A DNA stretch of 64,000 nucleotides from Paraburkholderia sp. BL23I1N1. Lineage in GTDB: Bacteria > Pseudomonadota > Gammaproteobacteria > Burkholderiales > Burkholderiaceae. The stretch covers positions 124,001 to 188,000 of the forward strand of contig NZ_RAPV01000003.1 of NCBI RefSeq assembly GCF_003610295.1, given 5' to 3'. This document shows positions 10,300 through 19,823 of this stretch, piece by piece. The stretch's first letter is position 1. Every line of letters starts with the position of its first letter. The position numbers and the translations under genes are program-made. Under the pieces are notes generated by a model. The model did not search any database, had not been told where the DNA came from, and worked only from the letters and a program-made list of their open reading frames with translations.

Positions 10300-11205
10300 A
10301 TGAGCTATCGCGGACGCTTTGCACCGTCACCCACGGGGCCATTGCATTTCGGCTCGCTGGTGAGCGCGCTCGCAAGCTGGCTGGACGCGCGTGCCCATAA
10401 TGGGGTGTGGCTGGTGCGCATCGAAGACATCGATGGCCCGCGCACGGTCCCGGGCGCCGCCGATGACATTCTCTCGACCCTCGACCGTTTCGGCATGCAT
10501 GCCGACGAGCCGCCTGTCTGGCAAAGCCAGCGCATGGCGCGCTATGAGGAAGCACTGGAACAATTAAAGGCGGCCGGTCTGGTCTATCCCTGCGGTTGCA
10601 CGCGCAAGGAGATTGCCGACTCGCTGCTGCACGTGCACGCGCGCAACACGACGCTCGCCTACCCAGGCACCTGCCGCAGCGGCCTGCATGGCAAACCGGC
10701 GCGCGCCTGGCGCCTGCGCGTACCCGACGGCGACGCGGCGGTGATCACATTCGAGGATCGCTGGCAACGCATGCAGACACAGAACCTGGCTACCGAGGTT
10801 GGCGACTTCGTCCTGAGGCGCGCCGACGACCAGTGGGCGTACCAACTGGCGGTAGTGGTCGACGATGCGGACGCGAGCATAACGCACGTCGTGCGGGGCG
10901 AGGACTTGATGGATTCAACGGCCCGCCAGATTTACCTTCAGCGTTGCCTGGGCGTTCCGACGCCGTCGTATTTGCACGTACCGGTGGTCACGAACGACCA
11001 GGGCGAAAAGCTCAGCAAGCAAAACGGCGCAACCGCGCTGGACAATGACAAGCCACTTGAGACGCTACGTGCAGCCGCGCGGCACTTGGGACTCGAGATG
11101 GACGACGAACATGCGACGCTAGAAGATTTCTACACCGCCGCAACGGCGGCATGGGCAAAGCGCATGGCCGTGCGAGTACAGCGCGAGCGGGGGGGACGGG
11201 TTTGA
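10300..11205 (+). CDS. gluQ: Glutamyl-Q tRNA(Asp) synthetase
   Basis: A 301-residue truncated glutamyl-tRNA synthetase paralogue lacking the anticodon-binding domain. The class I signatures are both present: [21 protein letters not shown] (HIGH region) and EKLSKQNGA (KMSKS region). A zinc-binding cluster of cysteines is seen around [10 protein letters not shown] and YPGTCR. The enzyme glutamylates queuosine at position 34 of tRNA(Asp). The start at 10300 is chosen because the conserved domain begins four residues later; earlier in-frame ATGs would add about 20 unrelated residues. It is adjacent to trhO, so two wobble-position modification genes sit together. Confidence 0.95.
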   Translation: MSYRGRFAPSPTGPLHFGSLVSALASWLDARAHNGVWLVRIEDIDGPRTVPGAADDILSTLDRFGMHADEPPVWQSQRMARYEEALEQLKAAGLVYPCGCTRKEIADSLLHVHARNTTLAYPGTCRSGLHGKPARAWRLRVPDGDAAVITFEDRWQRMQTQNLATEVGDFVLRRADDQWAYQLAVVVDDADASITHVVRGEDLMDSTARQIYLQRCLGVPTPSYLHVPVVTNDQGEKLSKQNGATALDNDKPLETLRAAARHLGLEMDDEHATLEDFYTAATAAWAKRMAVRVQRERGGRV

Positions 11206-11344
11206 AGAGAAGTACCGCTACGGCGCGCGGAGCGCTGCCGGAAGAATGACGGCCTTGTCACCGTGGCTGAATGTGCGAGAACACGGATTCCAGATGCACC
11301 ACTACCGTGGCTGCGCGGGGGACCCGCTTAAGAATTAGCGGATT

Positions 11345-11425
11345 GAGCCGCTTTCTTTGCTTATCTTTCTTTGCGGCGGCAAAGAAAGTAAGTACCTGCC
11401 CCGCACAGGGGCGACGCTAATAAAC
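11345..11425. repeat. Hairpin-containing dispersed-repeat candidate after gluQ
   Basis: The stretch contains CTTTCTTTGC, a GGCG loop and GCAAAGAAAG, a perfect 10-bp inverted repeat that extends on both sides with one bulged base (CTTA/TAAG). It is followed by CCTGCCCCGCACAGGGG, with a second short CCCC/GGGG hairpin. From memory, similar segments recur between genes in Burkholderia and Paraburkholderia genomes; that recurrence cannot be shown from this window, where I see one copy. It lies between convergent genes (gluQ and the helicase) and could also act as a bidirectional transcription end. Confidence 0.5.
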
Positions 11426-11486
11426 CACTAACAAATCAAGAAAAGGCCAACACCCCAATCACGCAACCCCAGGAAACCCAAAAAAC

Positions 11487-12989
11487 TCAGGAAGACGACG
11501 ACGAAGACTTCCTTGGCATCCCAAACCCACCAAGCAGTGCAGCCAACGGCTGTTTAGAAGCAGCCTTCTGCGGAGCACCAGACGAAGAAGCAGCAGCAGC
11601 CTCTTCAACCTTCCGAACAGAAGCCGCCGAAGGCTCATACGGCTTGAGAAAGAAATCATCCACAGGCTGCGCCCGATGATGATGCGGCCGATCAAACGAA
11701 CCCGACGACGAAGCCCCCGACCGCCGACGACCACCCCGCTCGTCACGGCCTTCTGCACGGCCGTCACGACCATCCACACGCTCACGCCGCGGCGGACGCT
11801 CTTCATGGTGATGCCGCACCGGCGCATCCACGGTCAGGTGCTGCACATCCAAAGGCCGCTTGATCAGCTTCTCAATGTCAGCCAGCTGCTTCCGCTCATT
11901 CGGGCTACACAGCGACAAAGCATCACCCGAAGCCCCAGCACGCCCAGTGCGCCCAATCCGGTGCACATAATCTTCCGCGTTAAACGGCAGATCGAAATTA
12001 ATCACAGCGGGCAACTCGGCAATATCCAAACCACGCGCAGCGACGTCCGTGGCAACCAAAGCTTCGATCTCACCACGTTTGAACGCATCCAGCGCCTGCA
12101 TCCGTTCATTCTGCGTCCGGTCACCGTGAATCGCGGTGGCGACCACACCGTCGCGCTCCAGACTCCGCGCCAGACGGCTTGCACCGATCTTGCTGTTACA
12201 GAACACGATCACCTGCTTTAGGCCGCGGTCGCGAATCAATTTAACGACCGCGCCGGTCTTGTCGCCCTCGGCCACTTCATAAACGATCTGCGTCACATTG
12301 GTCGCAGTCGAATTGCTGCGCGCGACTTCGATCGTCTGCGGGTCGCGCAGATACGTGGCGGCCAGTTTCTTGATTTCGCCCGAGAACGTGGCCGAAAACA
12401 GCAGCGTCTGACGCTCCTTCGGCAGCAGGTTCAGGATGCGCTGCAAATCCGGCAGGAAGCCCATGTCGAGCATCCGGTCGGCTTCGTCGAGCACAAGAAT
12501 CTGCACCTGGCCGAGATTGGCGGTCTTCTGCTGCACGTGATCGAGCAGACGGCCCGGCGTGGCGATCAGAATCTCGACGCCGCGGCGCAGTTGCTCGGAC
12601 TGCGGATTCATGTCGACACCGCCGAACACCACGGCGCTGCGCAGCGCCGTGTGCTTCGCGTACGACTGCACGTTCGCGGCCACCTGGTCGGCCAGTTCGC
12701 GGGTCGGCGTGAGGATCAGCGCGCGCACCGGATGGCGGGCGGGCGAGGCGCTCGTGCTGGCCTGCGGCAGCAAGCGCTGGATGATCGGCAGCGAGAAGCT
12801 GGCGGTCTTGCCGGTGCCGGTTTGCGCCGCGCCCATCATGTCACGGCCCGCCAGCACGACAGGAATCGCCTGCTCCTGGATCGGCGTAGGGATGGTGTAG
12901 CCCGATTCTTTGACGGCTTTCAGGATGTCGGGCGCGAGACCGAATTGATCAAAAGTCGCAGTGCTGGGCGTGACGGCTGTGTCGGACAT
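11487..12989 (-). CDS. rhlE: DEAD-box ATP-dependent RNA helicase, RhlE type
   Basis: A 500-residue DEAD-box helicase. Visible motifs in order are the Q motif (FDQFGLAPDILKAV..YTIPTPIQEQAIP), motif I AQTGTGKT, Ia PTRELADQV, II VLDEADRMLDMGF, III SATFS, IV VIVFCNSK, V ATDVAARGLDI and VI HRIGRTGRAG. The C-terminal 110 residues are Arg/Gly/Ser-rich (HHHEERPPRRERVDGRDGR) and end in a poly-serine tail, a usual RNA-binding extension. RhlE-like enzymes act in ribosome assembly and RNA decay at low temperature. The start at 12989 (MSDTAVTPSTATFDQ) is preferred over the more upstream ATG. Paralogues such as RhlE1/RhlE2 are not separable here. Confidence 0.92.
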   Translation of the reverse strand: MSDTAVTPSTATFDQFGLAPDILKAVKESGYTIPTPIQEQAIPVVLAGRDMMGAAQTGTGKTASFSLPIIQRLLPQASTSASPARHPVRALILTPTRELADQVAANVQSYAKHTALRSAVVFGGVDMNPQSEQLRRGVEILIATPGRLLDHVQQKTANLGQVQILVLDEADRMLDMGFLPDLQRILNLLPKERQTLLFSATFSGEIKKLAATYLRDPQTIEVARSNSTATNVTQIVYEVAEGDKTGAVVKLIRDRGLKQVIVFCNSKIGASRLARSLERDGVVATAIHGDRTQNERMQALDAFKRGEIEALVATDVAARGLDIAELPAVINFDLPFNAEDYVHRIGRTGRAGASGDALSLCSPNERKQLADIEKLIKRPLDVQHLTVDAPVRHHHEERPPRRERVDGRDGRAEGRDERGGRRRSGASSSGSFDRPHHHRAQPVDDFFLKPYEPSAASVRKVEEAAAASSSGAPQKAASKQPLAALLGGFGMPRKSSSSSS

Positions 12990-13345
12990 GGTGGCTTTCG
13001 CTAAAAATGCGCTTGGCGCGGTGCGCGCGGCAGCGGTCGGAACCGCAGAGGGCATCAGGATGAAGGCGGAGCCACGGCGTTCCGCACGGGACCCGTCAGT
13101 ACTACGGGAAAAATGCGGCCGGCTCCGGCCGGCGGAAACACCCGCCGGAAAGGCCGGTATTGTAGCACTTCAGCAAAAACACTCATGGCGCATCTGCCGG
13201 CTTTCTGCTTACGTCGGCGAAAGCCAGCCGGCTCGCCCGGTATGCGGGCGTCGGCAAATCGCCGCGAAGCGCCGTGGCGCTCCGCTGGCAGCGTAGTTCT
13301 AACACACGACAGTTGCGTGACAACGGGGTCCGATGCCCCCGGCCG
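12990..13345. other. Intergenic region without a recognisable gene
   Basis: About 356 bp between the aldehyde dehydrogenase stop and the helicase start, both on the minus strand. It is GC-rich with overlapping CCGGCCGG palindromes near 13120-13165 that could fold in the helicase leader. I see no coding frame with protein-like composition and no tRNA. Confidence 0.5.
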
Positions 13346-14782
13346 TCACCACGTCTTCCGCATCACCATCAACCGCATCTCAGTCATGTCCTCGATCGCG
13401 TAGCGCACACCCTCGCGCCCGAGGCCCGAGTCTTTCACACCGCCATACGGCATGTTGTCGACCCGGAACGACGGTACGTCGTTGATCACCACGCCGCCCA
13501 CCTCGAGCACATCCCACGCGCGGTGCGCATGGGCGAGCGAATCGGTGAACACGCCGGCTTGCAGGCCGAAGTCGCTGTCGTTGACGGTCGCAAGCGCCGC
13601 GTCGAAATCGTCGAAACACTCCAGAATCGCCACCGGGCCGAAGGCTTCCTTACGATAAAGATCGGTGTCGCGCTTCACGCCTTCGAGCAGCGTGGCCTCG
13701 AACATCGCGCCCTCCACTTTGCCGCCCGCGACGATCTTCGCGCCCGCCTGCACCGCGCTGTCCATCCAGCCGGCGAGACGGTTGGACTCCGATTCCGAGA
13801 TCATCGGCCCGACAAAGGTCTTTTCGTCCTTCGGATCGCCCATGATCAGCGTCTTCGTCTTCGCGATCAGCTTTTCGCGCAGGGCATCGTAGATATTCGC
13901 GTGCACCAGAATCCGCTGCACGCCGATGCAACTCTGCCCCGACTGATAGAACGCGCCGAACGCCAGCCGGTCGACCACGTAGTCCAGTTTCCCACCCTGA
14001 TCGCCGTCGACGATCGCCGCCGCGTTGCCGCCCAGTTCCAGAATCACCTTTTTCTTACCGGCCTTTTTCTTCAGTTCCCAGCCCACCGCGGGCGAGCCGG
14101 TGAAGGACAGCAGCTTGAAACGCTCGTCGGTGGTGAACAGGTCGGCGCCGTCGCGATGCGCCGGAAGAATCGAGAACGCGCCTTTCGGCAAGTCGGTCTC
14201 CGCCAGAATCTCGCCCATGATGAGCGCGCCGACCGGCGTGCGGCTCGCCGGTTTCAACACGAACGGCACGCCGGCCGCGATCGCCGGCGCGACCTTGTGC
14301 GCAGTCAGATTCAGCGGAAAATTGAACGGCGAGATAAACGAGCACGGGCCGATCGGCACTCGCTTCACATAGCCGTGATAGCCCTTCGCCCGTGGCGAAA
14401 TCTCCAGATTGATGATCTCGCCGTCGATGCGCACCGACTCTTCAGCCGCCACCTTGAACGTGTCGATCAGACGCGTGACCTCGCCTTTCGAGTCGTTGAT
14501 CGGCTTGCCAGCCTCGATACACAGCGCAAGCGCCAATTCGTCGTAACGCTCGCGAAACCGCTTCACGCAGTGTTCGAGCACGGCCTGACGCCTGAACGGC
14601 GGGAACGCGCGCATTGCGGGCATCGCTTCGACGGCATAGCCGATCGCTTTGTCGATCGCCGCTGCGTCCGCCATCGCCACGCGGGTCGCCACTTCGCCGC
14701 TGAATTTATCCGTGACTTCGAGATCGGTGTTGGCGGCCACCGCAACGTTGGCGAGGTAGTACGGGTAAGTCTTGTTCAACAT
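13346..14782 (-). CDS. NAD(P)-dependent aldehyde dehydrogenase
   Basis: A 478-residue enzyme of the aldehyde dehydrogenase superfamily. The cofactor-binding region reads FISPFNFPLNLTAHKVAPAIAAG, and FTGSPAVGW is the glycine-rich turn. The general-base glutamate lies in ILELGGNAA, and the nucleophilic cysteine in FYQSGQSCIGVQRI. The C-terminal SFRVDNMPYGGVKDSGLGREG motif is intact. The start at 14782 (MLNKTYPYYLAN) is preferred; an earlier ATG would add seven residues. Substrate is not evident: closest by feel are non-phosphorylating glyceraldehyde or lactaldehyde-type enzymes. It lies 116 bp downstream of the acetolactate-synthase-like gene on the same strand, suggesting that the pair is co-expressed. 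Confidence 0.88.
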   Translation of the reverse strand: MLNKTYPYYLANVAVAANTDLEVTDKFSGEVATRVAMADAAAIDKAIGYAVEAMPAMRAFPPFRRQAVLEHCVKRFRERYDELALALCIEAGKPINDSKGEVTRLIDTFKVAAEESVRIDGEIINLEISPRAKGYHGYVKRVPIGPCSFISPFNFPLNLTAHKVAPAIAAGVPFVLKPASRTPVGALIMGEILAETDLPKGAFSILPAHRDGADLFTTDERFKLLSFTGSPAVGWELKKKAGKKKVILELGGNAAAIVDGDQGGKLDYVVDRLAFGAFYQSGQSCIGVQRILVHANIYDALREKLIAKTKTLIMGDPKDEKTFVGPMISESESNRLAGWMDSAVQAGAKIVAGGKVEGAMFEATLLEGVKRDTDLYRKEAFGPVAILECFDDFDAALATVNDSDFGLQAGVFTDSLAHAHRAWDVLEVGGVVINDVPSFRVDNMPYGGVKDSGLGREGVRYAIEDMTEMRLMVMRKTW

Positions 14783-14898
14783 GACGCGTTCTCCTTGATC
14801 CAATGCCTGACATCAGCCATGCAGCCGGCAAGGGCTAGCCCCATTGCCACTCATGGCGCTCATGGCGCTCATGGCTGTTCCGCTCATCAACGTTGCGC

Positions 14899-16551
14899 TC
14901 AAAGCTGCGCGGAGAGCCGCTTGATTTCGCGATTCAGCACGCGCTCGTTGTCTGAGTAATCAATCGGCAGATCGATTACGTGCACACCCGGCGTCGCGAA
15001 GCATTCGCGCAGCAGCGGCGCAAATTCCGCGGCCGATTCAATGCGATGTCCCTTCGCACCGTAGCTCTCTGCATACGCGACGAAATCCGGGTTGCTCAGC
15101 GTCATGCCGTAGTCCGGGAAGTTCATGTTTTCCTGCTTCCAGCGGATCATGCCGAACGCGTCGTCGCGCAAAACCAGGACCACCAGATCGAGCTTCAGAC
15201 GCACCGCCGTTTCCAGTTCCTGCGAGTTCATCATGAAGCCGCCGTCGCCGCACACGGCCATGACCTTGCGGTCCGGGTGCACGATCTTGGTCGCGATCGC
15301 CGACGGCAAGCCGGCGCCCATCGACGCCAACGCGTTATCGAGCAGCAGCGAATTCGGTTCGTGCGCGCGGTAGTAGCGCGCGAACCAGATCTTGTACATG
15401 CCGTTGTCCAGACACACGATGCCGTCTACCGGCGTGGTCTCGTAGACGTCGTTCACGATCCGCACCGGGTACATCGGGAAACGGTCGTCGTGCTGGCCCT
15501 TGACCAGATGCGCCTCGAAGTGCTGCTTGATCTCCTTGAAGCGCGTGAAGTCCCAGTGTTCCTGACGCTCCTTGAGGCTTTCCTTGAGCTGCCACACCGC
15601 GTTCGCGATATCGCCGACCACTTCGATCTGCGGGAAATAGACCGTATCGACTTCCGCGCCGAGAAAGTTGACGTGAATCACCGTCTTCTCGCCGGCATCG
15701 CCGCTGCGCATGAAGAACGGCGGCTTCTCGATCACGTCGTGGCCCACATTGATGATGCAATCCGCGTGGTCGATCGCGCGGTGCACGAAGTCGCCGTCGG
15801 ACAAGGTTGCGTTGCCGAGCCACATGGGGTGCGATTCGTCGATCACGCCCTTGCCCATCTGCGTCGTAAAAAACGGAATGCCGATCTGGTCGACGAATTC
15901 GCGCAACATCTTGGTGGTGGTCTTGCGGTTGCCGCCCGCGCCGATCATCAGCAAGGGATGCTTCGCCTTCGTAATCGCTTCGACCGCACGCGCCACGGCT
16001 TTTTCTTCGGCGACGGGACGGCGGCTGAAGCTCTTCGGAATCGGGTGGCCGTCGCCCTCCTCGTGCGCCACGTCTTCAGGCAATTCGAGGTGCGTGGCGC
16101 CGGGCCGCTCTTCTTCCGCCTGACGGACCGCCTCGCGCACCGCGGCCGGAATATTGCCGATCGACACGATCTGCCGCGTGTACTTGGTGAGCGGCTCCAT
16201 CATCCGCACCACGTCGACGATCTGAAAATGCCCCTGCTTGCTGGTCTTGATCGGCTTCTGCCCGGTCACCATCAGCATCGGCATGCCGCCTAACTGCGCG
16301 TACGCAGCAGCGGTCACAAAGTTGGTCGCGCCCGGACCCAGGGTTGCCAGACACACACCGGTGCGGCCGGTGAGGCGTCCGTACGTGGCGGCCATGAAAC
16401 CGGCCGCCTGTTCGTGACGCGTAAGAATCAGACGAATTTTGGAGCGGCGCAGCGATTCGAGCAGATCGAGATTTTCTTCACCGGGAATGCCGAACACGTA
16501 CTCGACACCTTCGGCTTCCAGCGATTTGACGAACAGGTCCGATGCTTTCAT
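14899..16551 (-). CDS. Acetolactate synthase-like ThDP-dependent enzyme, large-subunit type
   Basis: A 550-residue thiamine-diphosphate enzyme. The N-terminal PYR domain has GIPGEENLDLLESL with the activating glutamate, and ILTRHEQAAGFMAATYGRLTGRTGVCLATLGPGATN. The central domain follows, then the PP domain with the ThDP/metal motif from GDGGFMMN through DDAFGMIRWKQ. This is the arrangement of acetolactate synthase large subunits, but no small regulatory subunit gene is adjacent, unlike anabolic IlvBH. That favours a catabolic (AlsS-like) or other 2-oxoacid decarboxylase or ligase role. Start 16551 lies immediately before the conserved KASDLFVKSLEAEGVEYVFG. The downstream aldehyde dehydrogenase could oxidise an aldehyde product; this is inference. 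Confidence 0.85.
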   Translation of the reverse strand: MKASDLFVKSLEAEGVEYVFGIPGEENLDLLESLRRSKIRLILTRHEQAAGFMAATYGRLTGRTGVCLATLGPGATNFVTAAAYAQLGGMPMLMVTGQKPIKTSKQGHFQIVDVVRMMEPLTKYTRQIVSIGNIPAAVREAVRQAEEERPGATHLELPEDVAHEEGDGHPIPKSFSRRPVAEEKAVARAVEAITKAKHPLLMIGAGGNRKTTTKMLREFVDQIGIPFFTTQMGKGVIDESHPMWLGNATLSDGDFVHRAIDHADCIINVGHDVIEKPPFFMRSGDAGEKTVIHVNFLGAEVDTVYFPQIEVVGDIANAVWQLKESLKERQEHWDFTRFKEIKQHFEAHLVKGQHDDRFPMYPVRIVNDVYETTPVDGIVCLDNGMYKIWFARYYRAHEPNSLLLDNALASMGAGLPSAIATKIVHPDRKVMAVCGDGGFMMNSQELETAVRLKLDLVVLVLRDDAFGMIRWKQENMNFPDYGMTLSNPDFVAYAESYGAKGHRIESAAEFAPLLRECFATPGVHVIDLPIDYSDNERVLNREIKRLSAQL

Positions 16552-16809
16552 GGAGGGTCTCGCTTGATGAAACGGACACGGGCCATGGGCCCGCCCGTTG
16601 AGGTCCGGGATCGGACGATCGAAGACGACGGCAAAGACGGCCAACGCGATGCGTGCAGCGTGAGGCATGGCTTGCCGGTACAACGGATGCCACGCCGGAC
16701 AGCTTACTACTCGAACGGAAAGGATGCGCGCAGGCGGGCAGTGCCGCAAGGCGGGGGCAGACGTAAGGCAAGACAGATGGCGTGTTTGGGGAAAACCGCC
16801 GCATCATGC

Positions 16810-17178
16810 TCAGCGGTTGATCGTGATGCAGTCGGACAGCATGGGCGGGGCATTTTCGCCGTCTGTCGCGTCGTACAGATCGGCGCGCGGGCCTTTGGTC
16901 CACCAGGTGTAGCTGCCGGCCTGATACCTTGCGCCGGAGGCCGATATCGTGTTGACGAACAGCAGTTGCCGGCCCTTGACCGGCACGAGCGCGAAGCTTT
17001 GCCCGTTCGACGTGTTCCAGTAGGTCACTTGCAGAACCTTGCCGGTCGCGCAGGTGTATTTGTGCGTCTGGCGATTCCTGGCCTGCATCTCGGCCAGGTT
17101 CAGTGGCGCAGCCCATGCATTGCCGCACAGCGCCGCGAGACCCGCTGCCGTCGTGACTGCAACACACCATTTCTTCAT
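16810..17178 (-). CDS. MliC/PliC-like C-type lysozyme inhibitor domain protein
   Basis: A 122-residue exported protein. A signal peptide covers about residues 1-23 (MKKWCVAVTTAAGLAALCGNAWA, cleavage after AWA). The mature part matches the MliC fold: YTCATGKVLQVTYWNTSNG, then SASGARYQAGSYTWWTKG, ending with a cysteine that can pair with the first (CATG...DCITI). The SASGARY motif is the one that enters the lysozyme active site in characterised MliC/PliC proteins. No lipobox is seen, so it is probably periplasmic (PliC-like) rather than lipid-anchored. The ATG at 17178 is chosen because it begins the signal peptide. Confidence 0.82.
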   Translation of the reverse strand: MKKWCVAVTTAAGLAALCGNAWAAPLNLAEMQARNRQTHKYTCATGKVLQVTYWNTSNGQSFALVPVKGRQLLFVNTISASGARYQAGSYTWWTKGPRADLYDATDGENAPPMLSDCITINR

Positions 17179-17314
17179 CGGATGCCTCGATCGTTTTTGC
17201 ACATCTAGCACGGGCGGCGCGCCCTGGTTTGCGACCGTGGTTGCGGCCCGGTCACACTACCCTGCACCGCCGGATGATCGCTCGTGGAGCTATCGTGAAG
17301 CAGATGTGAACCGC

Positions 17315-17503
17315 TTATGGATCGATCACAGCGGCGCAAGCGTCGGTCGGCGCGGCGGCGACGTGCCCGACGAGCGGCACGATCTTCAAACCGGCCGACG
17401 CGACCCGGCACGGCGCAGCGGCGAGGCCGCACCCTGTCAGCACGGCACACAACGCGAGCACGACGCCCAGTGCGCCGAGACGGCCGAACCTTCCAGACCG
17501 CAT
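17315..17503 (-). CDS. Small lipoprotein of the DUF6726 type
   Basis: A 62-residue predicted lipoprotein: a basic start (MRSGRFGRLG), a hydrophobic core and a lipobox VLTGCG, then a short mature part (LAAAPCRV..VPLVGHVAAAPTDACAAVIDP). The mature sequence with its two cysteines and the PVVGHVAAAPTDAC-like end resembles small Burkholderiales lipoproteins grouped as DUF6726, recalled from memory. The function is unknown. Two further in-frame ATGs lie upstream (17527 and 17554); the one at 17503 gives a standard signal peptide. Confidence 0.7.
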   Translation of the reverse strand: MRSGRFGRLGALGVVLALCAVLTGCGLAAAPCRVASAGLKIVPLVGHVAAAPTDACAAVIDP

Positions 17504-17658
17504 GTTCCTGCGGGACGCCACGGCCATACGCACCTCTACTTCAACGAACTTCAATGAGTCGGGTTTCGCGCGCGGCGAGTGTGGGCGGCGCGCGAGTACT
17601 TCACTTCACGTCACTTCGATACGCTGCGGCACCGCAAGGCAGCGCGCGTCGATGCGCG

Positions 17659-18873
17659 TTACTTCGTGGACACAGGGCGCACCGCCCCCGCGGACTGTTT
17701 CGCGCGCGAGCGGGCTTCGTCGATCGTCTCTCCGGTGGCCAGCGCCACGCCCATGCGGCGCTTGACGAAACTCTCCGGCTTGCCGAAGAGACGCAGATCC
17801 GCATTCGGCACGGCCAACGCCTCGGCGACGCCCTCGAAAGCGATCGCCGTCTCGTCCAGGCCGCCGTAAATCACCGCCGACGCGCCCGGCGCCCGCAGCG
17901 ACGTATCCACTGGCAAGCCGAGGATCGCGCGCGCATGCAGTTCGAACTCCGAGAAGCGTTGCGAGCACAGCGTGACCAGACCCGTATCGTGCGGACGCGG
18001 GCTGACTTCCGAAAACCATACGTCATCGCCACGCACGAAAAGTTCCACACCGAACAGGCCCCGGCCACCCAGTGCCGCCGTCACCTTGTGCGCCACTTCG
18101 CGCGAACGTTCCAGCGCAAGCGGGCTCATCGGCTGCGGCTGCCACGACTCGACGTAGTCGCCCGCCACCTGCACGTGGCCGATCGGGTCGCAGAAATACG
18201 TGCTGACTTCGCCGCTCGCCGGATCAATCGCGCGCACCGTCAGCTGGGTGATTTCGTATTCGAAGTCGATAAAGCCTTCGACGATCACGCGGCCGTGATT
18301 CACGCGGCCGCCCGCCATTGCATATTGCCAGGCGGTTTCGACGTCCGCGTCGCTCTTCAGCACCGACTGCCCCTTGCCCGACGACGACATCACCGGCTTC
18401 ACCACGCACGGATAACCGACCTTGGCGATGCCCGCGCGCAGTTCTTCAAGCGAATCGGCGAACGCGTACGGCGAGGTCGGCAGGCCGAGTTCTTCGGCGG
18501 CCAGCCGGCGAATGCCTTCGCGGTTCATGGTGAGCTGCGTGGCGCGCGCGGTCGGAATCACTTCGGCGAGGCCGTCGGTTTCGATGGCGGCTAGCGCGTC
18601 GGTCGCGATCGCTTCGATCTCGGGGACGATCAGGTGCGGGCGTTCCTGTTCGACCAGCGCGCGCAACGCGGCGCGGTCGGTCATGTCGATGACGTGCGAA
18701 CGGTGTGCGACCTGATGGCCCGGCGCATTCGGATAACGGTCGACGGCGATCACTTCGACGCCCAGCCGTTGCAGCGCGATGATCACCTCCTTGCCGAGTT
18801 CGCCGGCGCCGAGCAGCATGACACGCGTGGCGGATTCAGAAAGGGGCGTGCCGATCCGTTGGCCGATCTGCAT
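17659..18873 (-). CDS. purT: Formate-dependent phosphoribosylglycinamide formyltransferase (GAR transformylase 2)
   Basis: A 404-residue ATP-grasp enzyme that makes formyl-GAR from GAR, formate and ATP in purine biosynthesis. Seen: the N-terminal Rossmann start [21 protein letters not shown], the ATP-grasp core [16 protein letters not shown], and [30 protein letters not shown] with the metal-binding glutamates. [18 protein letters not shown] is a PurT signature. The length is close to the usual 390-400. The start at 18873 is followed by a short [16 protein letters not shown] leader typical of the family. It is a stand-alone gene. Confidence 0.96.
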   Translation of the reverse strand: MQIGQRIGTPLSESATRVMLLGAGELGKEVIIALQRLGVEVIAVDRYPNAPGHQVAHRSHVIDMTDRAALRALVEQERPHLIVPEIEAIATDALAAIETDGLAEVIPTARATQLTMNREGIRRLAAEELGLPTSPYAFADSLEELRAGIAKVGYPCVVKPVMSSSGKGQSVLKSDADVETAWQYAMAGGRVNHGRVIVEGFIDFEYEITQLTVRAIDPASGEVSTYFCDPIGHVQVAGDYVESWQPQPMSPLALERSREVAHKVTAALGGRGLFGVELFVRGDDVWFSEVSPRPHDTGLVTLCSQRFSEFELHARAILGLPVDTSLRAPGASAVIYGGLDETAIAFEGVAEALAVPNADLRLFGKPESFVKRRMGVALATGETIDEARSRAKQSAGAVRPVSTK

Positions 18874-18929
18874 GGGGTCTCCAGAAAAAAGTCGGATGAG
18901 GGTGGGCTTGGGTAGGACACGATGTTAAC

Positions 18930-18989
18930 ATGCGCACCCCGATGCGCACCCCGACGCACACTTCAATGTGCACCCCGACCCGCACCCGC
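18930..18989 (+). repeat. Degenerate 12-bp tandem repeat (about 5 units)
   Basis: Two perfect adjacent copies of ATGCGCACCCCG (18930-18953) are followed by three diverged 12-bp units (18954-18965, 18966-18977 with ATGTGCACCCCG, 18978-18989). The array sits between the divergent purT and META-domain lipoprotein genes, upstream of the latter. Confidence 0.7.
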
Positions 18990-19068
18990 TCTCACGCCGT
19001 TGCGCTCGCGTGCGGCGAGCCTAGTGCGTTACCCTTACGCCTTCGCCAGTTTGAAGAGGAACGACGTC

Positions 19069-19608
19069 ATGCTCCAAAGCTCCTCCGCGCGACGTGTTGC
19101 GCGCTTCATGCCTTATGCACGCACCGCCATCGCCGCGTTGAGCGTCGCCGCGCTATGCAGCGCGTGCGCCATCCCGAAGCATCCCGACTCGGAAGCCCCG
19201 CCGCCCGATCCGTTCAATCCGGCCGCCACCCAGTTGCTCGACGACACCAGTTGGGTGCTTAGCGGCTGGAAACAGGCCGACGGTACGGCACGCGCGATTC
19301 CGTCCGCCGATCAGGGCGCGCCGATCACGCTCGTGCTTTCCACCGACAAAGGTCAGCGTCACGCCAGCGGCTTTTCCGGCTGCAATCGCTATATGGGTTC
19401 GTACGCGCTGAAAGACGGCAAGCTGAGCTTCGGCACGCTGGGCGGCACACGCATGGCGTGCGCGACGCCGGGCGGACAGATCGAAGGTCCGTATCTCAAC
19501 GCGCTGACGCACATCGATCGCACCGGGGTGCAGATGCGCGCGCCGCAGCAGATGCAACTCGTGCTCGATAACGGCGACACGCTCACGTTCGACCGCAGCG
19601 CCAAATGA
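19069..19608 (+). CDS. META domain-containing lipoprotein (HslJ-like)
   Basis: A 179-residue predicted lipoprotein. The signal sequence ends with the lipobox ALCSAC at about residues 30-35. The mature part holds a META domain: LLDDTSWVLSGW, then FSGCNRYMGSYALKDGKLSFGTLGGTRMAC, the family's G-C-N and T-x-M-A-C motifs. E. coli HslJ carries the same domain and is linked to heat shock and novobiocin resistance; the biochemical role is unknown. A GAAGAGGA Shine-Dalgarno lies about 10 bases before the ATG at 19069, which decides the start. Divergent from purT. Confidence 0.83.
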   Translation: MLQSSSARRVARFMPYARTAIAALSVAALCSACAIPKHPDSEAPPPDPFNPAATQLLDDTSWVLSGWKQADGTARAIPSADQGAPITLVLSTDKGQRHASGFSGCNRYMGSYALKDGKLSFGTLGGTRMACATPGGQIEGPYLNALTHIDRTGVQMRAPQQMQLVLDNGDTLTFDRSAK

Positions 19609-19823
19609 GCGGTACGCGCGCCAATAACCGGATGCGCCGCCGCAACCGGTCCTGTCCGCATGGCGCGCGGGCCTCGGTAGCGGCCGTTGTTTTTCACTGA
19701 CGGCAGGTCGCGGGCAGGCCTGCTTTCCCATTTGACGCAAGCATATTTGCGTTTGTCTTCGAAGCATCGTGCTTCGCCGGTTAAACTCGACGGGTTGCGT
19801 TTTTGCGCGTCCGTCATTCGTTG

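Noticed and set aside
13274..16293. Two long plus-strand frames opposite the aldehyde dehydrogenase and ThDP enzyme
   Set aside because: Both are mirror frames of well-supported genes with intact catalytic motifs.
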